This document shows, piece after piece, positions 1 through 6,578 of a stretch of 38,448 nucleotides of DNA; position 1 is the first letter of the stretch, and each line of letters starts with the position of its first letter. The notes below the pieces were generated by a model, which saw only the letters and a list, made by a program, of their open reading frames with translations, did not search any database and was not told the origin of the DNA. Position numbers and translations under genes: made by a program. The stretch is from Fidelibacterota bacterium. GTDB lineage: Bacteria; Fidelibacterota; Marinisomatia; SCGC-AAA003-L08; JACNLC01. Where the stretch lies: NCBI GenBank assembly GCA_024277615.1, contig JAJRUW010000002.1, positions 1-38,448 on the forward strand. Direction: 5' to 3'.

Positions 1-348
1 AGTCTCTGCGAGCACCACCTGCTGCCTTTTTTTGGTAAAGCCCATGTGGGTTACATACCCCACGGGAAAGTTATAGGCCTGTCTAAAATCCCCAGAATTG
101 TGGAAATGTACGGCCGCAGGCTGCAGCTACAGGAGCGCATGACCCAACAAATCGCAGCTGCCATCGATGAAGTCCTCAATCCGGAAGGAGTAGCAGTAGT
201 TATGGAAGGCCAGCACATGTGCATGCAGATGCGGGGAGTAGAGAAAAAAAATTCTCACGCCACTACATCTTTCATGACCGGTGTATTCCGGGAGGACTCC
301 CGGACCCGCAAAGAATTTCTGGACCTCATCAAACTCAACCGCTCCTGA
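1..348 (+). CDS. folE: GTP cyclohydrolase I, C-terminal part (5'-truncated by window edge)
   Basis: Reading frame 1 is open from the first base, so the gene starts outside the window. The product converts GTP to 7,8-dihydroneopterin triphosphate, the first step of folate synthesis (also used for queuosine or tetrahydrobiopterin). The visible 115 residues begin with [20 protein letters not shown], which contains the zinc-binding Cys-Glu-His-His motif. Further on, [13 protein letters not shown] carries the second zinc cysteine and the catalytic-region signature. The C-terminus looks complete, ending at a TGA 45 bp before lpd on the same strand. It is probably the first visible gene of a folE-lpd-lipB-cupin transcription unit. 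Identification is certain from the motifs; whether it is fused to anything upstream cannot be seen. Confidence 0.96.
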   Translation, partial: SLCEHHLLPFFGKAHVGYIPHGKVIGLSKIPRIVEMYGRRLQLQERMTQQIAAAIDEVLNPEGVAVVMEGQHMCMQMRGVEKKNSHATTSFMTGVFREDSRTRKEFLDLIKLNRS

Positions 349-393
349 CCAGTACCGTCAAATAACCGTCAATGATCACGCGAGTATAAAACC

Positions 394-1776
394 ATGTCAG
401 ATTATTCAGTCGTCATTCTGGGCGGCGGACCCGGCGGTTATGTTGCCGCTATCCGTGCCGCTCAACTGGGCCATAAAGTTGCCGTTGTAGAATCCACCCA
501 TCTTGGAGGGATCTGCCTGAACTGGGGCTGCATTCCTGCCAAAGCACTGCTTAAAAATGCAGAAGTGCTTACCACTATCCGGGATGCGGGCAAATTCGGC
601 GTGGAAATTGCCGGTTTTTCCGTCAACTGGCCCAAAGTTGTCAAGCGTTCCAGAGATGTTTCCCTCAGGCTCACACGCGGTGTGGAATTTCTCTTTAAAA
701 AGAACAAAATAGACTGGATCAAGGCCCGGGGGGAACTGGTGAATGCGCACACACTGCGTGCCGTGACGGAAGATGGAGGCGTCCGTGAAGTCAGCGCCGA
801 TTTCATCATCCTTGCCACCGGAGCGAGACCCAACTATTTCCCCGGTATGAAACCGGATGGGGAGCATATTATCACTTCTAAAGAGGCTCTGGTCCTCAAG
901 TCGGTACCGGAAAGTCTGGCCATCATCGGAGCGGGCGCCATCGGCGTGGAATTTGCCCATATTTACAGTACCTTCGGAGCCTCAGTGACTCTGGTAGAGG
1001 CCCTGCCCCGGATCCTGCCCGTGGAGGACGAGGACATCTCTGCCGAATTAACCCGCATCTTCAAAAAACGGAAAATCGGCATCCGCACCGGTACCGGGGT
1101 TGATCACATCGAAACCGGCAAATCCGGCGTAACACTTTACCTGCAGAACGGAGACACCCTGGAGGCCGAAAAAGCCCTCATTGCCGTGGGTGTAAAGGGA
1201 AATATTGAAAATATCGGACTTGAGAAACTGCAGATCGCAACCGATAAGGGCCGGATCCGCAGCGATGCCTTCCTGCGCACGAATATCGAAAACATCTATG
1301 CCATTGGCGATGTGGCTGGTCCGCCCTGGCTGGCACATGTGGCCTCTGCCGAAGGGATAACCGCCGTTGAACATCTCTCCGGGAAAAACCCGTCGGCCAT
1401 GTCGTATGAGAATGTGCCTGGCTGTACTTATTGTCAACCCGAAATCGCCTCAGTTGGGCTTACCGAAGCCCAGGCAAAGTCTGCCGGTCATGAAGTTAAG
1501 ATAGGGAAATTCCCCTATCGGGGACTGGGCAAAGCCATGGCCTCAGGCGATACGGAAGGCTTTGTCAAAATGGTCTATGATGCCAAATATGGAGAACTCC
1601 TGGGCTGTCATATTATCGGCCCTGAAGCCACCAATCTCATCATGGAAGCCGGCATCGCCCGCAAATTGGAAACCACTCATATTGCTCTTTTGAAAACTAT
1701 TCACCCGCATCCGACTCTGTCTGAAGCACTGATGGAAGCCACCGCCGACGCCCTGGGTGAAGCCATCCACATATAG
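394..1776 (+). CDS. lpd: Dihydrolipoyl dehydrogenase (E3)
   Basis: 460-residue FAD enzyme that reoxidises dihydrolipoamide in 2-oxoacid dehydrogenase complexes or the glycine cleavage system, passing electrons to NAD+. The N-terminal FAD motif GGGPGGYVAAIRAAQLG (about residues 10-26) is followed by the redox-active disulfide in GGICLNWGCIPAK (C41, C46). The NAD-binding motif GAGAIGVEFAHIYSTFG lies near the middle. The C-terminal HPHPTLSEAL carries the active-site His-Glu pair (H439, E444). Length is normal for the family. The gene is followed after only 6 bp by lipB, which supplies the lipoyl group for the E3 partners, so co-transcription makes functional sense. The ribosome site before the ATG is weak; start chosen because the FAD motif begins at the usual distance. 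Confidence 0.96.
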   Translation: MSDYSVVILGGGPGGYVAAIRAAQLGHKVAVVESTHLGGICLNWGCIPAKALLKNAEVLTTIRDAGKFGVEIAGFSVNWPKVVKRSRDVSLRLTRGVEFLFKKNKIDWIKARGELVNAHTLRAVTEDGGVREVSADFIILATGARPNYFPGMKPDGEHIITSKEALVLKSVPESLAIIGAGAIGVEFAHIYSTFGASVTLVEALPRILPVEDEDISAELTRIFKKRKIGIRTGTGVDHIETGKSGVTLYLQNGDTLEAEKALIAVGVKGNIENIGLEKLQIATDKGRIRSDAFLRTNIENIYAIGDVAGPPWLAHVASAEGITAVEHLSGKNPSAMSYENVPGCTYCQPEIASVGLTEAQAKSAGHEVKIGKFPYRGLGKAMASGDTEGFVKMVYDAKYGELLGCHIIGPEATNLIMEAGIARKLETTHIALLKTIHPHPTLSEALMEATADALGEAIHI

Positions 1777-1782
1777 AGTCTT

Positions 1783-2532
1783 TTGATGCCAATGGGAGAC
1801 CCGGAGCTGCATCGCCTCACCGACCCGGTGACAGAAAACAACCTCACCGGTACTCTCCAGACCATCCGAGGGCTCTGCCACCGGACGCTGAACTATTTCT
1901 GGCTGGGTCGTCAGTCCTATCGCCCCGTTTGGGAACTGCAGAAAAAACTGCACCGGTTACGCAGCGATGAAGAAATACGGGATGTCATCCTGTTATTGGA
2001 ACACGATCCCGTCTATACTTTGGGTAAAAATGCCGACCAAAATCATTTACTGGATTCTCACCCTGCAGACGCTGATGTGGTCCGGATTGACCGGGGCGGT
2101 GATATCACTTTTCACGGTCCGGGGCAGCTGGTGGGTTACCCCATCCTCGATCTGCATCAGTATAAATTGAGCGTCTCCTGGTATATGCGCACATTGGAAC
2201 AGAGCATCATCGACGCCCTTGAAGAGATCGGCATCGCATCCTGCCTGAAAGAAGGGCTCATCGGAGTCTGGGTGGAAGATGAAAAGATCTGCGCCATGGG
2301 CGTACGTCTGGCCAGATGGGTCAGCATGCATGGTTTCGCTCTCAACATCCAGCCGGATATGCGCTATTTTGAGGGCATGATACCCTGCGGGATATTCGAA
2401 TACGGAGTGACCTCGGTGAATGCCCTGACCGGCGAAAAACACACGGTTGAGGAAATGGCCGGCCGCACAGCAGCCAAATTCGACAAGCTGTTTTCGGCAA
2501 AAGATAATCCGCAAACCACAACACAATTATAG
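1783..2532 (+). CDS. lipB: Lipoyl(octanoyl) transferase
   Basis: Transfers octanoate from octanoyl-ACP to apo-lipoyl domains, the first step of protein lipoylation. Family signatures are clear: LLEHDPVYTLGK (about 71-82), RIDRGGDITFHGPGQLVGYP (101-120), EKICAMGVR with catalytic K168, and MIPCGIFEYGVTS with catalytic C202. At 249 residues it is slightly long because of about 38 extra N-terminal residues before LNYFWLGRQSYRPVWELQ, where LipB proteins usually begin. The frame opens with TTG at 1783, followed at once by ATG codons at 1786 and 1792, so the true start is uncertain by a few residues and part of the extension may be untranslated. It sits directly after lpd. No lipA is visible in the window. 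Confidence 0.95.
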   Translation: MMPMGDPELHRLTDPVTENNLTGTLQTIRGLCHRTLNYFWLGRQSYRPVWELQKKLHRLRSDEEIRDVILLLEHDPVYTLGKNADQNHLLDSHPADADVVRIDRGGDITFHGPGQLVGYPILDLHQYKLSVSWYMRTLEQSIIDALEEIGIASCLKEGLIGVWVEDEKICAMGVRLARWVSMHGFALNIQPDMRYFEGMIPCGIFEYGVTSVNALTGEKHTVEEMAGRTAAKFDKLFSAKDNPQTTTQL

Positions 2533-2547
2533 CACAGCCGGAGTCCA

Positions 2548-2907
2548 ATGAATCTTTTAGATGCCTTCTCAAAAATAGATGATTATTATGCACCCAAAAT
2601 TATCGGCTCGGTAAACGAAACCTATGTGAAAATCGCAAAGATCAAAGGGAATAGAATCCCGCTGCACGCTCATGTCAATAACGATGAGTTATTTTATATA
2701 ATCGATGGTGAATTGCAAATGGAACTGGGGGATCGAGGCGAATTTACTTTACAAAAAGGGGAATTGTACATCGTCCCCAGGGGTGTGAAGCACCGCGTAT
2801 CTTCCAAAGTGGAATGCAAAATCCTGCTGATTGAGGGAAAAACCACACGGCATACGGGAGATGTGTCGAGTGAAATCACCAGGACCATCAAAGATCAGCT
2901 ATCCTGA
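2548..2907 (+). CDS. Small single-domain cupin protein
   Basis: 119 residues. Both cupin motifs are present: motif 1 in GNRIPLHAHVNNDELFYIIDG (metal ligands His-x-His and Glu) and motif 2 in GELYIVPRGVKHRV (final His ligand). These mark a metal-binding beta-barrel. The substrate cannot be read from the sequence; small cupins of this type include sugar isomerases, dioxygenases and binding proteins. A good ribosome site (CCGGAGTCC just before the ATG) supports the start. It follows lipB by 15 bp and is probably the last gene of the folE-lpd-lipB operon, with a hairpin 27 bp after the stop. Confidence 0.85.
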   Translation: MNLLDAFSKIDDYYAPKIIGSVNETYVKIAKIKGNRIPLHAHVNNDELFYIIDGELQMELGDRGEFTLQKGELYIVPRGVKHRVSSKVECKILLIEGKTTRHTGDVSSEITRTIKDQLS

Positions 2908-2934
2908 TCAAATATACAAATAGCTTTCTATCCC

Positions 2935-2956
2935 TGTCCACATTTTTCAGTGGACA
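2935..2956 (+). terminator. Hairpin after the cupin gene, possible terminator
   Basis: A perfect 7-bp inverted repeat, TGTCCAC and GTGGACA, encloses an 8-nt loop (ATTTTTCA) 27 bp after the cupin stop. No clear U-run follows on either strand, so it is only a candidate terminator or mRNA-end stabiliser between convergent transcription units. Confidence 0.45.
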
Positions 2957-2985
2957 AATATGACCGTCTTGCTAATGCTTCCGTT

Positions 2986-3114
2986 TCACCCCAGTATCTC
3001 ATCAATCACCATGACAATGTCGATGATGTCAATCTGCCCTGAGTAGTTCAAGTTCACATCGCCGGACAAAAACTGCTCCTCCTACGGCTCAGAGTATCCC
3101 GGCAGGAAATCGAT
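2986..3114 (-). pseudogene. Decayed dockerin-like C-terminal fragment
   Basis: Read on the minus strand, one frame runs IDFLPGYSEP, a TAG stop, EEQFLSGDVN, LNYSGQIDIIDIVMVIDEILG, then TGA at 2988-2986. The segment GDVNLNYSGQIDIIDIV matches the calcium-loop repeat pattern (GDVNxDGxIDIxDxV) of dockerin-like domains, which sit at the C-terminus of exported proteins in many FCB-group bacteria. No start codon and no upstream body of the gene is seen before the secretin stop at 3160, and an in-frame TAG interrupts the short piece, so this is a remnant. It shares strand with the secretin and lies 45 bp beyond that gene's 3' end. Confidence 0.6.
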
Positions 3115-3159
3115 CTAAACCGCCGGGTGCTTCAATCTGTCATCTCCAAACCTTCGGGA

Positions 3160-4182
3160 TTACTCCTTTGTTGCAGAAGGATCCTGCCCGGGGACGGGTG
3201 AGCCCTGCAAATCGATCACACGGGGTGTGAGGACCACGAGAATATTTTTTTCCGACTGCACTTTCACTTTTTTAGAGAACAGATAAGGTAAAACATAGCC
3301 CAGAAGCGGTACCCTGCGAACACTCTCCTGCTCTTCCAGCTTCTTAAAAGCACCCAGCAGGAAAGGTTCATTATCTCTGACAAACACATGGTTGTTGAGT
3401 ATTTGACCACTCTCTACCGGACTGCCGGAGATATTACCTGTAAGACTGGTGTACTTGGCGGTGATCTCCAGTGAAATGTAGCCGCTTTCCCCCAGTGAAG
3501 GTGTCACTTCCAGAGATAAACCCGAGTTGATCTCCTCGGTCTCATAAATATTCGAATAACTGGAATAGCGTGAGACATAGGTGGAATGCTGACCATCCAG
3601 AATCGAGCCCTTACGGTTGTTCGTGGTCACGATCCTGGGAGAATTTGTCACCGTTCCGAGATTGTTCTCCTTGATTATGCTGATGAAATCACTCAGGCGG
3701 ATGTTCCCGGCATTCAGAGAGAATGTATTTCTATCCAGCGTGATAGTAGATGTCCGATCAGATGTATCGGAATATTGGGAATCCTCATCTGACTGGTAAA
3801 TCTCAAGATCATAGGAGAATGGTAATTTTTCCAATACGGATTGCCAGTCCCAGCCGACATCCTGTAGAGATTGATCATTGATCTCGATTATTTCCACCTG
3901 AATTAAAAACTGTCTAGGGGCTATATCGAGGAATTTGATGATATCAACGGCGGTGGCCAGAGCGGTTTCAGTTCCCATCAGCCTTATACGATTGGTAGAA
4001 GTGTTCAGATACAGTTGAACCGTTTGATCATTCACATCAAACAAATAATTTTTACCCTCCGTTTTCCGGCAATCCAGTACTTCCACCAGATCACCGGGCG
4101 CCAGATACTGCAATTGATAATCCAGTTGATTGCCTGAAAATAATAAGGCTGACGATAAGAGGGTTAATACAAGAGTTTTCAT
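3160..4182 (-). CDS. Short secretin-family protein (type II/III secretion or PilQ-like)
   Basis: 340 residues with a hydrophobic N-terminal signal (about 1-17). One small N-domain follows (about 25-90), then a secretin beta-domain (about 90-325) containing QFLIQVEIIEINDQSLQDVGWDW, the VTNSPRIVTTNN segment and the conserved VPLLGYVLPYLFS signature (291-303). Secretins form outer-membrane rings for type II/III secretion or type IV pili. This one is short: most have several N-domains, here only one is visible. No pilMNOP, gsp or secretion ATPase gene lies nearby, so it is an orphan and its machine is unknown. AAAGGA precedes the ATG. An insertion sequence begins 44 bp upstream of the start and may have removed or replaced its promoter. 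Confidence 0.82.
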   Translation of the reverse strand: MKTLVLTLLSSALLFSGNQLDYQLQYLAPGDLVEVLDCRKTEGKNYLFDVNDQTVQLYLNTSTNRIRLMGTETALATAVDIIKFLDIAPRQFLIQVEIIEINDQSLQDVGWDWQSVLEKLPFSYDLEIYQSDEDSQYSDTSDRTSTITLDRNTFSLNAGNIRLSDFISIIKENNLGTVTNSPRIVTTNNRKGSILDGQHSTYVSRYSSYSNIYETEEINSGLSLEVTPSLGESGYISLEITAKYTSLTGNISGSPVESGQILNNHVFVRDNEPFLLGAFKKLEEQESVRRVPLLGYVLPYLFSKKVKVQSEKNILVVLTPRVIDLQGSPVPGQDPSATKE

Positions 4183-4217
4183 AGCAGTTTGTCCTTTCTA
4201 AAATAATTTAATGAAAG

Positions 4218-4226
4218 CCTTCCCGT
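4218..4226. repeat. Left target-site duplication of the IS4-family element
   Basis: CCTTCCCGT directly abuts the left inverted repeat. Its partner CCTTCGCGT (5509-5517) directly abuts the right repeat; 8 of 9 bases match. A 9-bp duplication fits the IS4 family. Confidence 0.7.
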
Positions 4227-4245
4227 CAGTAGTGTCCGATAAAAA
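4227..4245 (+). repeat. Left terminal inverted repeat of the IS
   Basis: CAGTAGTGTCCGATAAAAA pairs with the right end, differing at three positions over 19 bases. Confidence 0.85.
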
Positions 4246-4274
4246 ATAAAAGAGAGGTCTGATACTTCTCAAAA

Positions 4275-4291
4275 AGGGATAAAATATCCCT
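4275..4291. repeat. Hairpin in the IS leader, upstream of the transposase
   Basis: AGGGATA and TATCCCT form a perfect 7-bp stem around a 3-nt loop, 34 bp before the transposase ATG. Hairpins here in IS elements often limit transposase expression from outside transcripts; that role is an inference. Confidence 0.45.
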
Positions 4292-4325
4292 GTCAAAAAG
4301 TTTAATAATAGAGGAGAATCAGACC

Positions 4326-5495
4326 ATGGGGAAAATTACACCAGTATTGGGAAAACTTCTTAATCTTTTTCCGAGATACGAATTTGAAAAGTTAGAAGAT
4401 CAGTATAATGCAAATTATTATACCAAATACTTTACCGGTTGGCAACAGTTGATCGTGTTGTTGTTTTCCCAGATCAGCGGTAAAGATAGTATGAGGGATA
4501 TTGAGACATCTACTCTTGTACATCAGCGTAAATGGTATCATATTGGCTTTAGAGGAGTAAAGCGCAGCACTCTATCAGATGCGATGAAAAGCCGACCTTA
4601 TCAGATATATGAGGGTCTCTTCTACCGATTATTAGAGAAATGCCAGTCCGTAATACCCAAGCATCGATTCCGATTCAAGAATCAACTTTTTAGCATGGAC
4701 TCAACTCTTATTGAATTATGTTTGTCCGTATTTCCATGGGCGAAGTACAGAAAATGTAAAGGCGCTATTAAACTTCATTATCTGCTCAATCATTCTGGGA
4801 TGATTCCAAGTTTCATGGTGCTAACCGTTGGTAAACACCATGATGTCCGCGTAGCAAAGAGCGAAGAAGGATTGGATTTTGCTCTCTTACCGGACAGCAT
4901 ATTGGTGATGGACAAGGCGTACATTGATTATAAGTGGTTGTATTCTCTTACACAACGAACAGTGTATTTTGTAACGCGTGCAAAATATAACATGGCTTAT
5001 ATTGTCACCGGACAGCATAAATCATTGAAGAATAAGAATATTCTACGAGATGACATCGTTCTCCTGACAGGCCTTAAAAAGACTAAATATCCTGAAAAAA
5101 TGCGTCTGGTGGGATATGTATCACCGGATAATGGCAAATACTAAGAGTACATCACAAATAATTTTCACCTTGCTGCAAGCACCATAGCAGGGATTTATAA
5201 AGATCGCTGGCAGATTGAAATTTTCTTCAAATGGATTAAAAGCAATTTGAAAATCAAATCCTTTTTAGGAACAAGTTATAATGCTGTTTTGAGTCAGATC
5301 TGGGTGGCGATGTGTTATTATCTTCTACTGAGGTATATCAAGTTCCAGACTAAACTATCGCAGTCAATAACCAATCTGGGGATTATGATCAGTGGGGTGA
5401 TGATGGAAAGAGTGAATCTTATTGATATTCTGTCGTTAACACCTGTGACGATACGAGCGGTGAAAGTGACTGATAATCAATTGACACTATTTTAA
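4326..5495 (+). pseudogene. IS4-family DDE transposase interrupted by an in-frame TAA
   Basis: The frame reads through 390 codons with a single TAA at codon 273 (5142-5144). Before it lies a DUF4372-like N-terminus, then the first catalytic Asp in FSMDSTLIEL (D125) and the second in LVMDKAYID (D196). After it the same frame continues EYITNNFHLA and then YKDRWQIEIFFKWIK. That gives the exact IS4 signature Y-x2-R-x3-E-x6-K (Y291, R294, E298, K305), including the third catalytic residue. The stop therefore removes E298 from the main product. No frameshift is needed to join the halves, so a point mutation (for example TAT or TAC to TAA) is the simplest cause. GAGGAG precedes the ATG and the C-terminus ends 13 bp inside the right repeat. 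Confidence 0.9.
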
Positions 5496-5508
5496 CCGGA
5501 TACTACTG
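5490..5508 (-). repeat. Right terminal inverted repeat of the IS
   Basis: Read on the minus strand from 5508 it is CAGTAGTATCCGGTTAAAA, matching the left terminal repeat at 16 of 19 bases. The transposase stop lies within it. Confidence 0.85.
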
Positions 5509-5517
5509 CCTTCGCGT
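5509..5517. repeat. Right target-site duplication of the IS4-family element
   Basis: CCTTCGCGT immediately follows the right inverted repeat and differs from the left copy CCTTCCCGT at one base. Confidence 0.7.
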
Positions 5518-6175
5518 TAACTATTTTTGGAGCATTGACGGTTGCAGAATAAACCGAGTTGTTTTGCGCATTTTTACGGGCTAGTCCGCTGTGCAGCAAC
5601 GAGCGAGATAAATTACAAAAGGGGAAAAATATTGCACCGAGTCAGGCCGTTAGTACGAACCGATCAGCGGGTGGAGACAATCGGATTTGGGGCAGCGTGT
5701 GGAACATCGTTTTTTTCATCCTTGGTTCCTTTCAGAAATACTCGTAACAATAAAGATTGAGCAGTCAGTCGCATGGCCGTAAAAATATATTAGGTCAACG
5801 CATGTATATTATTTCAGTTGATACAGTAATTCAATAAAAAGGTTGTGTTGAAATACCTGGCAGATTCCACCGGTTATTTTTGGCATACCCAGAAATCATC
5901 AACAGCGTAAGAGTCGGATCACCGTGAATATTCTGCGGGATGGACCGATAAATTTACACCGTTCAGGTGCCTTGATGAGGTTATTGAAGGGTTCGTAGGG
6001 CGTATCCCAGGTATATCTTTCCCGTTTGGGGATTTCACCTTCCGGGAGTTTTAAGACATTCCAATATTATTTTCCTGAATACACTTGGTAAAACAGAACC
6101 TCCGATATATAAGGTCTATCAATTTACAGAATCATATGACCGGTAATATTATTTAATATTTATGCAATAATCCTG
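5518..6175. other. Gene-poor stretch between the IS and the PII gene
   Basis: About 660 bp with no reading frame that I can support as an intact gene. The part near 5570-5715 is clearly richer in G and C than its surroundings. It holds only short open frames of 62-72 codons with no recognisable domain and no convincing ribosome site. The part 5899-6066 holds a short minus-strand coding-like remnant listed separately. No RNA gene was recognised. Confidence 0.5.
5899..6066 (-). pseudogene. Short unrecognised coding remnant
   Basis: On the minus strand, 56 open codons run from a TAA at 6069-6067 to a stop at 5901-5899. They contain LPEGEIPKRERYTWDTPY followed by EPFNNLIKAPERCKF. The composition looks protein-like, with many charged and aromatic residues, but there is no start codon, no recognisable domain and no continuation on either side. 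I read it as the tail of a lost gene; the function is unknown. Confidence 0.3.
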
Positions 6176-6517
6176 TCAGACTGCGGTTGATCCTCTCTCG
6201 CCGGTTTGTATTCGAATGGCATCTTCAACGGGCAGAATATAGATTTTCCCATCTCCGCGAAGTCCGGTTTGGGCTTCTTTTTCAATAATTTTAATGACCT
6301 CCTCAACCAGATGGTTTTCGCAGATTATTTCAATTTTAATGTGAGGAATGTAATCCACAAGGTCCTCAACAACCCGATGGGGAGCATCCCTGGCTTTCCC
6401 CCGGCCGAACCCCCGGACATCGGAAACACTCATTCCCGTCAATCCATCCACGCTGTGCAGTGCCAGCGTAACCTTTGATAATTTGTGAGGTTTTATAAAA
6501 GCTATGATCTCTTTCAT
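6176..6517 (-). CDS. PII-family signal protein with atypical T-loop (PII-NG-like)
   Basis: 113 residues from the chosen ATG at 6517, which has GGAG six bases upstream; a longer frame exists but lacks such a site. PII features are clear: MKEIIAFIKPHKLSKVTLAL at the N-terminus, SVSDVRGFGRGK before the T-loop, IKIEIICENHLVEEVIKII, and GDGKIYILPVEDAIRIQTGERG near the end. The T-loop reads ARDAPHRVVEDLVDYIPH and lacks the tyrosine that GlnB/GlnK proteins carry for uridylylation. It is the last gene of the efflux operon, 61 bp after cusA. Tyr-less PII proteins encoded beside heavy-metal RND pumps are known as the PII-NG group; their ligand and partner are not settled. A role in sensing metal or nucleotide state for the pump is an inference. 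Confidence 0.88.
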   Translation of the reverse strand: MKEIIAFIKPHKLSKVTLALHSVDGLTGMSVSDVRGFGRGKARDAPHRVVEDLVDYIPHIKIEIICENHLVEEVIKIIEKEAQTGLRGDGKIYILPVEDAIRIQTGERGSTAV

Positions 6518-6578
6518 GGTGATCTCCGTATTTTGTGTGAAAAGGCCGGGAATGACAGGCACTCCCGCCCCGATTTAC

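Larger units (their letters stand above)
4227..5508 (+). mobile_element. IS4-family insertion sequence, 1282 bp
   Basis: The element is bounded by imperfect terminal inverted repeats. The left end begins CAGTAGTGTCCGATAAAAA, and the right end read inward is CAGTAGTATCCGGTTAAAA. Flanking 9-bp sequences at 4218-4226 and 5509-5517 agree at 8 of 9 positions, as expected of an old target duplication. One transposase frame fills the interior but carries a nonsense codon, so the copy is probably inactive unless supplied in trans. It lies between the secretin promoter region and a gene-poor stretch. Confidence 0.9.

Noticed and set aside
406-960. Long minus-strand open frame opposite lpd
   Set aside because: It is a shadow of the lpd codons, with no domain and no ribosome site; lpd is unmistakable on the plus strand.
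5142-5144. Programmed readthrough or alternative code at the transposase TAA
   Set aside because: TAA and TAG end intact genes nearby, and IS4 transposases are not known to need recoding; a nonsense mutation is simpler.
6518-6562. Fifteen-residue N-terminal extension of the PII protein
   Set aside because: PII proteins begin at MKxIxAFIKP, and GGAG lies just before that ATG; the extension includes this site.
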